The position numbers and the translations under genes are program-made. Below are positions 26,138 through 35,746 of a DNA stretch of 62,293 bases, piece after piece. Position 1 is the stretch's first letter; each line of letters begins with the position of its first letter. The notes below the pieces were generated by a model, which was not told the DNA's origin, did not search any database, and saw nothing but the letters and a program-made list of their open reading frames with translations. The stretch is from assembly GCA_964409335.1 (NCBI GenBank), contig CAYPCW010000008.1, positions 1-62,293 of the forward strand, written 5' to 3'. This DNA comes from JABMOW01 sp964409335 (lineage in GTDB: Bacteria > Fidelibacterota > Marinisomatia > SCGC-AAA003-L08 > JACNLC01).

Positions 26138-27312
26138 ATGGTGAAACGACTTCAGTTTTTTTTTTGTTGGTGTTACTCTCCTCATTCGCATTTGCTGAAA
26201 ATTCATACCCTATCATTCTATTGCATGGTTTCATCGGTTGGGGGCGGGATGAAATGAATGGTTATTATTACTGGGGTGGGAAATTCGACCTTGAAACGTT
26301 TTTAGTCCAGCAGGGATTTGAGGTATATACGGTATCCGTGGGACCGATTTCATCTAATTTTGACCGCGCCATCGAGACCTATTATCAGATTAAAGGCGGA
26401 CAGGTAGATTATGGTGCCGTCCATTCAAATGAGTACGATCTGGTCCGAATCCCCAAGGGGAAAAAATATCCGGGTGTGTATCCCCAATGGGATGCGGAAC
26501 ACCCAGTACATATAATTGCACATAGTATGGGTGGGCAAACCGCAACCACGCTGGAGAGGTTATTACGGGAAGCCAGCGGTAAAGAGGACTCCAGGTTATT
26601 AGGGTCTTCGTTGAACGGTTGGATTAAAAGTATCACGACCATTTCGACACCTCATAACGGGACAACGCTCCAGCCTATAATATCGGGAATTTTCCCTTTT
26701 ATACAGAAACTGGTGGTTTATTTGGGCAGTCTACAGGAGGGATCAACGGTTGAAACTCTGTTCGATTTTGATCTTGAACAATGGGGTCTTGCACGGGACC
26801 CGGATGAAGGTTTTAGTAAATACATGCGACGTATACGAACCTCTGATCTGGCATATACACAGAATTTTTGTACATGGGACCTGTCAATTGCCGGGGCAGC
26901 CCGGATAAATTCAAATTATCAACCGGATCCGGATGTTTACTATTTCTCCTATGCAACCTTCGCAACGCGTAAGGCAAATCGATTAAATTATCATGTTCCC
27001 GACGAAAAAATGAACTGGCGGATCTGGAGTACAGGATTTTTAATGGGCCGATCAGACAAGGCTGATACATTGTGGTATGAAAATGACGGCGTCGTAAATA
27101 CCATTTCAATGTGGGGGCCGGGATTAAATCAACCTGAAAATCATTTCCAAATCGATTATTCAGAACCACCCGCTGCGGGAGTATGGCAGCGAATGGAAAA
27201 ACTTCATTACGATCACGAGGCAGTCATCGGCCATAAAGTGGATGAGGTTGAATTAGAATCTGTCAAAGGACTGTTTCTAAATCATTGTTATTTATTATAT
27301 ACTTTAGACTAG
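26138..27312 (+). CDS. Secreted lipase of the bacterial I.5-like family, signal peptide interrupted by a T10 frameshift
   Basis: This is a probable triacylglycerol lipase. The body matches Geobacillus-type I.5 lipases: LLHGFIGWGRDEMNGYYYWGG, YTVSVGPISSNFDRA, YGAVHS, the nucleophile pentapeptide AHSMG (Ala in the first position, as in that family), SITTISTPHNGTTL, the acid in ENDGVVNT and His in YDHEAVIG. Numbered from an in-frame TTG at 26101, the triad is S142/D329/H372. The natural ATG at 26138 (12 bases after the previous stop, GAGAAG upstream) is one base out of frame across T10 at 26156-26165. One extra T would give a clean signal peptide, MVKRLQFFFLLVLLSSFAFA. The cause is sequencing error, slippage or mutation. 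Confidence 0.82.
26156..26165. repeat. T10 homopolymer in the lipase signal-peptide codons
   Basis: Ten consecutive T lie directly after GTGAAACGACTTCAG. With ten T the ATG at 26138 reads out of frame; with eleven it joins the lipase frame exactly inside the hydrophobic core. Confidence 0.9.
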
Positions 27313-27338
27313 CAAATTTATAGAATGGAAAATTTTAA

Positions 27339-27980
27339 GTGATCAGAGCTATTTTATTCGATATGGATGGTGTTGTCCTGGATTCTGAGCCGTTGTATAT
27401 GAACGCTGAAATCCGGTTATTTCGACAGTATGGTGTGGAAATTCCGAACCAGGACTGGAAACTTTTCAGAGGTTGTACGGAGGAATCGTTCTATAAAATA
27501 TCCATGGAGCGATACGGTATCCAGGAAGAAGAAGCCATTTTTCGTCAAAGGGGAAGAACCCTGGTGTTTGAGGAATTTTCAAAACACCTGCAATTTATGG
27601 ATGGTTTTTTATCCCTGATAACGTGGGTCCGTCAAAAATTTGCCACGGGACTCGTCACGTCATCGTCAAAAGATGTTTTTGAATTTGTGAATAACCGTAT
27701 GCAGATAAAAAAATATTTTGACCATATCATGTATGGGGGAATGACGAATAATGGGAAGCCTCATCCCGAACCCTATTTAACCATGATGAAAAAATTGGAC
27801 GTTGTTTCGGAAGAATGTGTCATTATCGAAGACTCGATACACGGAATTACCGCGGGATTGGCCTCTGGTGCAAAGGTCATTGCGCTGACCGGGTCCGTTA
27901 ACCCGGAAGATATGCCGGTCCCGGATAAGATTGTCAGCCGGCTGACGGAAATAACTGAATCGATGATCCGGGAGTTGTAA
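27339..27980 (+). CDS. HAD hydrolase, beta-phosphoglucomutase-like
   Basis: This is a cytoplasmic HAD-IA phosphatase or mutase of 213 residues. The complete DxD motif FDMDGVVLDSEPLY has D8 and D10. Motif II is VTSSSKD, the Lys lies in NNGKPHPEPYL, and motif III is CVIIEDSIHGITAGLASGAKVI. A helical cap follows motif I. Members dephosphorylate or isomerise small sugar phosphates. The start is GTG at 27339; the nearby ATG at 27324 is in another frame and stops at once. It is the last gene of the plus-strand run before the convergent VOC gene. Confidence 0.9.
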   Translation: MIRAILFDMDGVVLDSEPLYMNAEIRLFRQYGVEIPNQDWKLFRGCTEESFYKISMERYGIQEEEAIFRQRGRTLVFEEFSKHLQFMDGFLSLITWVRQKFATGLVTSSSKDVFEFVNNRMQIKKYFDHIMYGGMTNNGKPHPEPYLTMMKKLDVVSEECVIIEDSIHGITAGLASGAKVIALTGSVNPEDMPVPDKIVSRLTEITESMIREL

Positions 27981-28013
27981 TTTCTTTTTGCTGATTATTA
28001 TTTGTCCGGAAGA

Positions 28014-28385
28014 TTATTCCCCGTTGGACTGACAAACAATTTCAATATTATTCCCGTCCGGATCGAAAACAAATGCCGCGTAGTAAGTAGGAGAATAATT
28101 CTTTCGTAATCCGGGTCCACCATTATCCTTTCCTCCTGCATCTGTGGCTGCCGAATAAAATTGTCGAACCGGTTCCCTCGTAACAGATCGAAATGCGATA
28201 TGTGCCCGGGTTGTAACCGGCGATTCGGCTTTTATCCAAAAATCAGGGATCTTGTTCTTCCCAAATCCTGCCGCAATACCGCCAAACTCCATAAGCAACT
28301 CATATCCCAATGGTTTTAGTGCAGCTGAATAAAATATTTTGCTTTTTTCAAAATTGCTCACATTTATACCACAATGATCTAACAT
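28014..28385 (-). CDS. VOC family (glyoxalase/bleomycin-resistance fold) protein
   Basis: This is a small single-domain VOC protein. It begins MLDHCGINVSNFEKSKIFYSAALKPLGYEL, and the C-terminus YYAAFVFDPDGNNIEIVC carries the usual metal-ligand Glu. HIAFRSVT provides the central His. Members bind a divalent metal and act on small molecules or confer resistance; the substrate is unknown. The start at 28385 is favoured because GGAGAG lies 8 bases upstream. An in-frame TTG at 28400 would include that site in the coding region. It follows the LiaF-like gene directly. Confidence 0.85.
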   Translation of the reverse strand: MLDHCGINVSNFEKSKIFYSAALKPLGYELLMEFGGIAAGFGKNKIPDFWIKAESPVTTRAHIAFRSVTREPVRQFYSAATDAGGKDNGGPGLRKNYSPTYYAAFVFDPDGNNIEIVCQSNGE

Positions 28386-28402
28386 ATGTTTACTCTCCAA
28401 AA

Positions 28403-29107
28403 TTAATTGTGAACTTCAATTCCTCCAAATGCTACGGTACAATTGCATTGTAAGACTGGCGCCCGGTCATCATCACAATCTGTACGATTCTCCATTCCCC
28501 CAAGGATCGGCGTTCCATTCATGAAAACTCTGCAGTTGTCGGGTACCTTGAGTTCAATTCCGCCAAACAAAGCGGTTAAATTGAGCACAGCACCGTCCCT
28601 GGATACCTTCACGTTTTTTAAATCAAGCTCAATTCCTCCAAAAATGGCCTGGATGTTGCCCCCCTCAAAATGATCGGAATTAATTTTTTGATCCGATCCT
28701 CCAAAAATAACATTGATATTAACGTGGTCAATACTTGATTCTCCGGATCGCGTAAACGTCCATGACTTTCGGTTTCTGGATTTGGAAATCATGGATATCC
28801 CCACCAGAATGATCAAAATTGGCCAGAAGCGTAAAATTTCACCCCAATTGACGAAATCGAGGGTACCCGTCAGCAGTATTATACCGATAATAAAGATGAT
28901 TGCGCCCCCCGTTTTTGATTCGCTTTTTAATTTGAAAAAGCCAACAGCGATGATGATCAGCGGCCACCAGGTTGAAATAATATGCCCAAAATCCATAATA
29001 TTCAATGTGCCCATCAAAAATAACGCACCTACAACGATCATCATGATTCCGCCCCAGGGGGTTTTAGTGGAATGTTCAGATGGTTGAGATGGTTGAGATG
29101 TTTCCAT
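28403..29107 (-). CDS. LiaF-like membrane protein (DUF5668 N-terminus, LiaF C-terminal domain)
   Basis: The N-terminal half holds four hydrophobic segments arranged as two repeats (GGIMMIVVGALFLMGTLNIMDFG; WWPLIIIAVGFFKL). The C-terminal half is a beta-rich repeat with recurring FGGI/GG motifs (NVIFGG, IQAIFGGIELDL, LTALFGGIELKV, ILGGMEN, VAFGGIEV), as in LiaF/VraT. LiaF-type proteins regulate envelope-stress two-component systems, but no histidine kinase or response regulator is adjacent here. The N-terminus contains a short SQPSQPS tandem repeat. Confidence 0.85.
   Translation of the reverse strand: METSQPSQPSEHSTKTPWGGIMMIVVGALFLMGTLNIMDFGHIISTWWPLIIIAVGFFKLKSESKTGGAIIFIIGIILLTGTLDFVNWGEILRFWPILIILVGISMISKSRNRKSWTFTRSGESSIDHVNINVIFGGSDQKINSDHFEGGNIQAIFGGIELDLKNVKVSRDGAVLNLTALFGGIELKVPDNCRVFMNGTPILGGMENRTDCDDDRAPVLQCNCTVAFGGIEVHN
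29079..29100. repeat. 9-bp tandem repeat in the LiaF-like gene start
   Basis: Two full copies plus 4 bases of GATGGTTGA lie in the 5' end of the minus-strand gene, encoding SQPSQPS. The unit length keeps frame on slippage. Confidence 0.7.
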
Positions 29108-29280
29108 AATTTTTCCTTTGTGGTTTATGATCCCGCTTCGGTAACAATGTTTTCTATCTGACGATCAGAATTCCTGTTTCTAATTTACGATAAATTATAA
29201 ATTCAGTGGGCATGAGTCAGGGTGGTCAACAATTTATGGGATAATTTCCGTCTTATCGAATCCATGATGCGTCCCGTAAT

Positions 29281-31179
29281 TCAACTTGCGATCTCCCGCA
29301 ATCGCATCCGGATATCGTCATAGTAAATGCTATCCGGGTATTTTTCGAGAAATAAGAGATAGGTATCAACGGAAGACGACAAATCTTTTAGAATATAATC
29401 TTCAATTTCAGCCTTCATGATCATTCCCAGAGGGGCATATGCGGAGTTTTCAGGGATGAATTCTGCCTGCTCAAGCGCTTCTAAGGTCTTACCCTGTAAC
29501 AGTAATAATTGAGCATACTGATACCTGAATATTCCTGTGTCCGATGTCCCAAAGGGCACCAGCATGGATTCCAGAAGACGAATGGCTTCTGTACGTTTGT
29601 TTTGATGGATTTTCAATTCAACTTCAGCGAACTGGTAGAGCATATTTGTATCATTTTTAAGGATAGCGGCAACTCCCGAAAGTTCAAGGATATCATTGAG
29701 ACGATCATCACTGGCCGGTAGTATATTGATGATCATGGCGATCAGGCTGTCCATGAGCGCTAGTTTCCCTTCATAAAAGTAAACCTGGGTTAATTTCATC
29801 CGGATGTCTGATTCTGCTTCCTGACCTAAAGAGCGGAGATATGCGGTGTTGTTCAACACATCTGATATTTGTGATTCAGCACCCGAAAGATCACCCCTGG
29901 CAATCTGGATGTCAACCAATCGAAGAAAACTGGGCAATTTAAAGACATTGGGTTGATTGGATGACGTCAGTTCACGAAATTGGATTTCTGCACCGTCCAG
30001 ATCATCCAGCGCCCGATACCGGATTTCGCCGAGACGGTATGCAGCTTCGAAAGAATGGGTTACCGTTCTCAGGGAGTCGTAGATCGTCATAGCCTTATGG
30101 ATCGCAAATGACCCGGATTCATCAACCCGAAGATGAGGAGAGGCAAAAAATAAATTCCCGCGGAAAAATCCGGAAATTGGCAATAAATACAGCGATTGCA
30201 GCGTTCGATCCTCATAAATCGTTGCGATCTTGAATATAGCAGATTCTAATGTCTTTTCGTTTTTACTTGTGAGTAGAATATCGTTCAAAACTGAATCCGC
30301 AAGGTCATATTGTTTGACCAATACCAGATCGCCGCCAAATTCTAATAGTTTATCCTCACCGGCGTCATTTTCCTTTAGAATTGAGTAGGCTTTCTGAAAA
30401 TTCCGGTTTTTAAAGTAAAGATCAGCCAGGATGAATTTGGCTTCTTTCTGGGTGCTGGTTTCCAGTTTCGGCCGGATCACCGACTGAATTGATTCATCAT
30501 CCGGCATCGATAGAATCCGTTCGCTGATGATGGAAATATTTGCAGGGTTGGCGGAAAGATAATTCAGATATTCATCCAGTCCGTTTTCCCAGGACATTTG
30601 CATCGAAAAGTATGTCCCCATTTCCAACGAATAAAAATGCGGATCCCCGGTTTGAGTACGGTACTGGCGGAGATATGAAATTGCCTCTTCGGTTAACCCA
30701 TTTGAAACCAGTCTGCCGATAATCATTTTAATGGTATTATCTCCCCCTGCAGGATTGGCAATCAAACGATCAAAGACAGATTTCCATTTTTCGGATTTAT
30801 CCCACCAAATATACAATTCCCCCAGGTCAACCCATCCCTGACCATCTTCAGGGTTTGCATTCACAAATGCGAGGGAAAAAATCTCTAATTGCGCATAATC
30901 TTCCTTCTTTTTCAACAGGTCTCTTAGGGGTCTGAAGTATTTGCTGATCCCGGGATACTGTGTATTCAGATCACGATACACCTTTTCTGCCTGGTCTGCT
31001 AATCCCGCATTTTCCAGCGATTTTGCCTGACTGAATTTCCGGGGTTCCGGGTCGGTGATCTTTTGGGCGTTGACAGCCTTTCGGATCAGGTCGTCAACTG
31101 CCGGATTTTCCTGCGCTACAATCCTGGCAGTCAGCATTAATCCGACCACAACAAATGCCAATATGGATTTCTTATTCAA
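29281..31179 (-). CDS. Secreted tetratricopeptide-repeat protein
   Basis: This periplasmic-type protein of 632 residues has a signal peptide (MNKKSILAFVVVGLMLTARIVAQ). Helical TPR-like repeats run throughout, for example AKSLENAGLADQAEKVYRDL, LGEIRYRALDDLDGAEIQFREL and QYAQLLLLQGKTLEALEQAEF. It ends with a YfiO-like motif, SSVDTYLLFLEKYPDSIYYDDIRMRLREI. No enzymatic domain is visible. Its start overlaps the end of the DUF4175-like gene by 8 bases, so it probably works with that membrane protein. A scaffold role is inferred. Confidence 0.85.
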   Translation of the reverse strand: MNKKSILAFVVVGLMLTARIVAQENPAVDDLIRKAVNAQKITDPEPRKFSQAKSLENAGLADQAEKVYRDLNTQYPGISKYFRPLRDLLKKKEDYAQLEIFSLAFVNANPEDGQGWVDLGELYIWWDKSEKWKSVFDRLIANPAGGDNTIKMIIGRLVSNGLTEEAISYLRQYRTQTGDPHFYSLEMGTYFSMQMSWENGLDEYLNYLSANPANISIISERILSMPDDESIQSVIRPKLETSTQKEAKFILADLYFKNRNFQKAYSILKENDAGEDKLLEFGGDLVLVKQYDLADSVLNDILLTSKNEKTLESAIFKIATIYEDRTLQSLYLLPISGFFRGNLFFASPHLRVDESGSFAIHKAMTIYDSLRTVTHSFEAAYRLGEIRYRALDDLDGAEIQFRELTSSNQPNVFKLPSFLRLVDIQIARGDLSGAESQISDVLNNTAYLRSLGQEAESDIRMKLTQVYFYEGKLALMDSLIAMIINILPASDDRLNDILELSGVAAILKNDTNMLYQFAEVELKIHQNKRTEAIRLLESMLVPFGTSDTGIFRYQYAQLLLLQGKTLEALEQAEFIPENSAYAPLGMIMKAEIEDYILKDLSSSVDTYLLFLEKYPDSIYYDDIRMRLREIAS

Positions 31180-34100
31180 TTACCGGATCACTTTCTCTTT
31201 GCAGGTTTCTGAAGTAGGTTTTCATCATGGACTGATATTCTCTTGAATGACCTTCGTTCAGGGCGTTTTCCATGGCTTTAATTAACAGGACTTCCCGTTG
31301 TCCCAAATCGGAGGGTAATCCTGCCGGTCCGGAGTACATGAACGACTCACCAGTGTTACTTTTTCGCTTTTCAGAATAATCGCGCTGTGTTAGTGATTTT
31401 TGGCTGTCAAGCATTCTGGACAGTATCCGTTCCTGGCGTTCCATGGTTTGACGGGTGACCTGTTTCCGTTTAAAATCCCGGATCACTTCTTCCATGTCCT
31501 GCGCCGCTTTTCCCAGCCCGTCAGTGCCCTGATCCGGCATGTTTTGCATCAATTCCTGCAAAGATTGCTGAAGCTGCTGCTGCTGTGCCTGGAGTCTTTG
31601 CATCATTTGCTGTTGTGCCATCAATGCCATTTGTCCAAGTTGCATGGTTCCCTGGTTTATCCCTTGCTGCTGTTGGCTCATTTGCTGCATTTGCTCCATG
31701 AACGCTTCGAATCCCGATGCCGAACCACTGGCTTGCATTTGGTTCATCGCACCCAATAATAATTTTGCCGCTTGGTTCAAACCTTCCATCGAGGATTTCT
31801 GACCATTTAGTGCAGGAGCCACCTGTTTCTGTTCGAAAAATGCAATGGATTTATCCATGGATACTCTTGCGGAGCCCAGTGCGCGTCCAATCTTGGGTGA
31901 GATATAAAAGGTTTTCTTTGATAATGCGGTCAATTGAATAAATAATTGGTTTGTTTGACGACGGATTTTATCCTGTTCATACGCCGTTTCCGCCAGTTGT
32001 GGGCTGTTAGACCGCAGACCGATTGAAGCGTTTCGCAACTGTTCCTGCCGTTGGGAGATCGATAGGGTATTCTGCATGACCTGTTGAAAGTCTGCCATCA
32101 TTTCCTGTACTGTCTGATTTTGAAAATCCTGCTGGATTTGCTGAGCCTGATCCAACATGGCTTCCAGATTTTCTTGTGATTCCTGAGATTGAGATTGAGA
32201 TTGAGGAACGTCATTATTTTGCATGGCTTGCCGGGCGGATGAAATGCTTTTTTCCGTGTTTTTTGAAAGGTCACTTTCCATGAGATTCTTCATCTCTTCG
32301 GCTGGCTTCGCCGCAAGATCCTTCATGGCATTTTGTGCGTCATTCATCTGATCTTTCAGACCCTTGAAGCTTTCTTCCTGGCGACGTTCTTTGGATGCCA
32401 GTTCATTCATTTTACTTTGGTCCGGATTCAGCGCCATCTCCTCAACGATACCGGTTTGTTTTTCCACCATTCTTTCCAGTTGTTTCACCACCTCATCCAT
32501 TTGCTGTTCTGCTAATGCTTGTTGAAACATATCAATGAAGCGATCCAGTTGTGCCTCAAGATCTTCCATGTTGAGTTCAAAATTTTCAAGGGCTTCCAAC
32601 ATTTTCTGCGGGTCCATTGAATTCATCGCTTCCTGCAATTTCGCCATCGCCTCCATGAGTTGCGGAGTCATGATCTGGTCAAGCAGGTCTTGTAATTTTG
32701 AAAATTTTTCCTTTAACGGATCATCAACCAGATTATTCTGTTCGATCTGTTTATTGATTTTGTCGAGATTCTCCTGAAGGTTTTGAACCTGTTGGGTAAT
32801 ATCCGACATTTTATCCAGCATGTTTTCAGTTTTTTTTGTTTGCTCCCAATCCATTTCATCAGATTTCAGCAATTCGAGTTTCAGATCATCCATCATCTCC
32901 TTCACATCATCGAGTGAAAGAAACATCTCATTGGCGGTTTTTTCTGCCTGATCTTCTGTAGCTTCCAGTTCATTGAACATATCTTCCAGTGAAGGATATC
33001 TGGCAATAAACGGCGCAGATTTGGTCAAAGATGGACCGGCCAGTTGATTGTTATCGGAGATGATGACATAAAAATGCAGTTCGTCTTCAGGCGCAAGGCG
33101 CAGATAGGAGACATCCCAGCTATGGTAGATTTGCTGGGAACGAAGATTTTCTATAAGTTCAGGAATTTCATGAGTATATACGGTTGTATCAGATAAAATA
33201 TAATCCGGATGGCTAATCTTATATTCGATCCAGGCACCTGAAAATCCGTAATCATCGCTGGTTTGAATGCTAAAATCGATGCTCATGGAGTCGTCCAGTT
33301 TGATTTCTTTATCCGGTCTGAGGATGAGCAGGTCCGGTGGAAAATCCGGAATTGCCTGCACCCGGTAACGGGTGGGGTTCATATTGGCGATGTCGTTCAA
33401 ATCAAGACAATAAATTTCAATTGTTTCATCCTGAGTTACCTGAATGCTTCCGGAAATTTTATAGTCCTGAACAAATAAATTTTTTCTCGAATTATCCAAA
33501 ACTACCCATGCCATTGTCAGGGGTTTCGAAGATCGTGCAACAATCATAAGCTGACTGCCGGATAATGCGGAAATGTCTGTGATATTTCCCGGATGTACCC
33601 AAGGTGTTTCATGGGTGTAGTCCGGTGGAAGGACCGTAAATTTTACATCTTCGATCACCGGCCGGTCTTTCACAAGAATATGATGAATATCCGATGTGAT
33701 CTCTTTCCATGGTGAAAACCAGTTCGTTGATCTTGAAACGGCATAATAGTCCAGGTCGGATTTAATATCCGGGAACTGATATGAAAAAACATCCCCGGTT
33801 CTTCCAATATTCATATATTGTGACTGGTTTCGTGATTGCCAGTAGAGTGAAATTGAATCCGGTAATTCCCCGACTCCAGTGATGGTAATTGTCAGACTGT
33901 CCCCGCCTAAAATACTTTGATCTCCCGTTAAAGAGACTAAATCGAACGGAAGTGGAACTGGATATTCTACATTGGGATGAATCAACCGGTCCACTGCCGG
34001 AAAACTGGTTTGGTAGGTGATGCCGATCGTGAATACAGACACACCAATGATTCCGGCGATCCACCGGATCAAACGTGTTTTGATATGTATTTTATACGTA

Positions 34101-34525
34101 TCAGCTGCCGCCTTACGAATGGTGTTGATAACCCGCCTTATTGCCTCCGTAATCAGATCATTTTGAGTCCCCGTCCTGCTCATAATTGTCTCGAGCTGAT
34201 AGGCGTTTAGTAACCGGTCACGAATTTGAGTATCTGTCCTGCCGACCCAATTTGCAATGGATTCATCATTGCTGTTGCCAAACCATCCCTTCAGATGAAT
34301 GAAATATTTGATCACTAAATATGTGAGACTTGCCCCGGTAACAACCACGAACAGATTTGCCAAACTTACCCGGGTATCGGTGGAGAAGTAAAATATGACT
34401 TCTAAAAAGATAAAAACCAAAAAGACGGGGATAAATAAGATGATTCCGTATAGAACTGCGTTCGCCAAACCGGTTTTAATCTGGTTGATCCGTACCTGTT
34501 GTATAAATTTTCTGATTTCAGTCAT
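31172..34525 (-). CDS. Large membrane protein with Gln/Met-rich coiled coil, DUF4175-like
   Basis: The 1117-residue protein begins with a cytoplasmic helix and two N-terminal TM segments (NAVLYGIILFIPVFLVFIFLEVIFYF; LFVVVTGASLTYLVIKYF). A third TM lies near residue 155-175. A beta-rich extracytoplasmic region follows to about residue 520 (including PPDYTHETPW). After it comes a very long helical, Gln/Met-rich coiled coil from about 540 to 1080 (QQQQLQQSLQELMQNMP). This layout fits the DUF4175 family of FCB and proteobacterial species, whose role is unknown. It is translationally coupled to the TPR gene, and a DUF4159 gene lies 68 bases upstream. Together they suggest an envelope complex. Confidence 0.8.
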   Translation of the reverse strand: MTEIRKFIQQVRINQIKTGLANAVLYGIILFIPVFLVFIFLEVIFYFSTDTRVSLANLFVVVTGASLTYLVIKYFIHLKGWFGNSNDESIANWVGRTDTQIRDRLLNAYQLETIMSRTGTQNDLITEAIRRVINTIRKAAADTYKIHIKTRLIRWIAGIIGVSVFTIGITYQTSFPAVDRLIHPNVEYPVPLPFDLVSLTGDQSILGGDSLTITITGVGELPDSISLYWQSRNQSQYMNIGRTGDVFSYQFPDIKSDLDYYAVSRSTNWFSPWKEITSDIHHILVKDRPVIEDVKFTVLPPDYTHETPWVHPGNITDISALSGSQLMIVARSSKPLTMAWVVLDNSRKNLFVQDYKISGSIQVTQDETIEIYCLDLNDIANMNPTRYRVQAIPDFPPDLLILRPDKEIKLDDSMSIDFSIQTSDDYGFSGAWIEYKISHPDYILSDTTVYTHEIPELIENLRSQQIYHSWDVSYLRLAPEDELHFYVIISDNNQLAGPSLTKSAPFIARYPSLEDMFNELEATEDQAEKTANEMFLSLDDVKEMMDDLKLELLKSDEMDWEQTKKTENMLDKMSDITQQVQNLQENLDKINKQIEQNNLVDDPLKEKFSKLQDLLDQIMTPQLMEAMAKLQEAMNSMDPQKMLEALENFELNMEDLEAQLDRFIDMFQQALAEQQMDEVVKQLERMVEKQTGIVEEMALNPDQSKMNELASKERRQEESFKGLKDQMNDAQNAMKDLAAKPAEEMKNLMESDLSKNTEKSISSARQAMQNNDVPQSQSQSQESQENLEAMLDQAQQIQQDFQNQTVQEMMADFQQVMQNTLSISQRQEQLRNASIGLRSNSPQLAETAYEQDKIRRQTNQLFIQLTALSKKTFYISPKIGRALGSARVSMDKSIAFFEQKQVAPALNGQKSSMEGLNQAAKLLLGAMNQMQASGSASGFEAFMEQMQQMSQQQQGINQGTMQLGQMALMAQQQMMQRLQAQQQQLQQSLQELMQNMPDQGTDGLGKAAQDMEEVIRDFKRKQVTRQTMERQERILSRMLDSQKSLTQRDYSEKRKSNTGESFMYSGPAGLPSDLGQREVLLIKAMENALNEGHSREYQSMMKTYFRNLQRESDPVIE
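32184..32205. repeat. Hexamer tandem repeat in the DUF4175-like coiled coil
   Basis: The unit TGAGAT occurs three times plus 4 bases. On the minus strand it encodes an SQSQSQ stretch. It preserves frame and may vary in copy number between strains. Confidence 0.7.
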
Positions 34526-34593
34526 TGTTCATTGGATTCTGCGTTGACAAGTTATCCTTTTAAAAAGAGACATCTATTTTTCCCTTTGACTGT

Positions 34594-35274
34594 TCATTGA
34601 CTCAAAGCATACAACACGATGTTTGTGCCCATTTTTAAGGCTTCATCCCTGATTTCAGGCGGATCATTGTGCGCATTGGGGTCCTCCCATCCGTCACCCA
34701 AATCACATTCATAGGTATAGAGGACGATGAGTTTATCACCTTCAAACAGGCCGAGTGCCTGGGGCCGTTTCCCATCGTGCTCATGTACTTTTGGCAGCCC
34801 GTTGGGGAATTTATAGTAAATATTGAAAATTTCATGTGTTGGCGGAAGCTCAACCCAGTCTTTATCCGGGAATACTTTTTTTATTTCCCGCCGAAATGAT
34901 TTGTCCATCCCATAATTGTCATCCGCATGCAGGAATGCACCGTTTAAGAGATGTTCCCGCAGGGTCTGGGCGTCGGCATCGGTGAAGAATATATTGCCAT
35001 GTCCGGTGATATAGATGTAATGCGATTGGAAAAAAATGTCATCGCCGATTTGTGCGCGTTGTTCAATAGGATTCACAATAATATCCGTATGAATCGAAAT
35101 ATATTCAAGCAGATTAGGGAGCGAACTCGGGTCAGAGTACCAGTCTCCGCCGCCGGCATAATGCAGACGAGTGATTGAAAAAGCACCGGGGGTGCTAAAT
35201 GATTGTGATTGGGACATTCCCAAAATGATAATACTGATAACTAAAAAGTGAGATATTTTATTCATATTTGGCAT
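34594..35274 (-). CDS. DUF4159 domain protein, secreted
   Basis: This 226-residue protein has an N-terminal signal segment (SHFLVISIIILGMSQSQ) followed by an almost complete DUF4159 domain. The visible motifs are LHYAGGGDWYSDPSSLPNLLEYI, YIYITGHGNIFFT, LREHLLNGAFLHADDNYG, PPTHEIFN and YECDLGDGWEDP. DUF4159 has a flavodoxin/class-I-glutamine-amidotransferase-like fold but no known activity. It often occurs in clusters with MoxR, DUF58, VWA and DUF4175 genes; only the DUF4175-like gene is present here. It lies 68 bases upstream of that gene on the same strand. Confidence 0.88.
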   Translation of the reverse strand: MPNMNKISHFLVISIIILGMSQSQSFSTPGAFSITRLHYAGGGDWYSDPSSLPNLLEYISIHTDIIVNPIEQRAQIGDDIFFQSHYIYITGHGNIFFTDADAQTLREHLLNGAFLHADDNYGMDKSFRREIKKVFPDKDWVELPPTHEIFNIYYKFPNGLPKVHEHDGKRPQALGLFEGDKLIVLYTYECDLGDGWEDPNAHNDPPEIRDEALKMGTNIVLYALSQ

Positions 35275-35355
35275 GAAAGATACAGAATTTCATGGAATCA
35301 GGTTTACTGCTTTAGGTGGAAAATAAAACAAAATCGATGTGAATAGCCAATAATA

Positions 35356-35382
35356 AAAGGGGGCAGAATTTCTGCCCCCTTT
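35356..35382 (-). terminator. Strong hairpin terminator after the Cys-rich gene
   Basis: There are perfect 13-bp arms (AAAGGGGGCAGAA at 35356-35368 and its complement at 35370-35382). It lies 22 bases downstream of the Cys-rich gene stop on the minus strand, where the second arm runs into TTTTATTATT. The symmetric A/T flanks mean it could also work in the other direction. Confidence 0.75.
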
Positions 35383-35404
35383 CACAATTTCAGTTTAGCT
35401 TATT

Positions 35405-35746
35405 TTACGGGTTTAGGGATTTGCAACAATCTTTTTCATCCTTCCAAAATGCCCACCGTGATTTTTTATGATCACATTTTGGAGCATCCATTGTGATCCC
35501 TTCAGAGGTTGCCATCTGAGCATTAACCTCTGCGGCTGCTTTCGGACAGGTTGCCGGATCACACTTTACATCAGCGGCATGATTACATTGAACTGCGGAC
35601 ATGTCTCCCTGATCATTAACCGTCATTGTTGTCATCGTATTACATTTTGCTCCCGGCTCCATCCCTTTCTTGCAGCAGGCTTTTTGCTGGGCAAACATCA
35701 TGGACGTTGCAAGCAGTAATATTGACAAAACAATTATTTTCTTCAT
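35405..35746 (-). CDS. Small secreted Cys-rich protein
   Basis: This 113-residue protein has a clear signal peptide (MKKIIVLSILLLATSMMFA) and nine Cys in the mature part (ACCKKG, GAKC, VQCNH, VKCDPATC, PKCDHKKS, DCCKSL). Several Met and His residues are also present. The composition suggests metal binding or disulfide bonding; no family is recognised. The start at 35746 is supported by a strong AGGAG 7 bases upstream, while an in-frame ATG at 35782 has none. It is a monocistronic gene with its own terminator. A copper- or zinc-handling role is an inference only. Confidence 0.8.
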   Translation of the reverse strand: MKKIIVLSILLLATSMMFAQQKACCKKGMEPGAKCNTMTTMTVNDQGDMSAVQCNHAADVKCDPATCPKAAAEVNAQMATSEGITMDAPKCDHKKSRWAFWKDEKDCCKSLNP

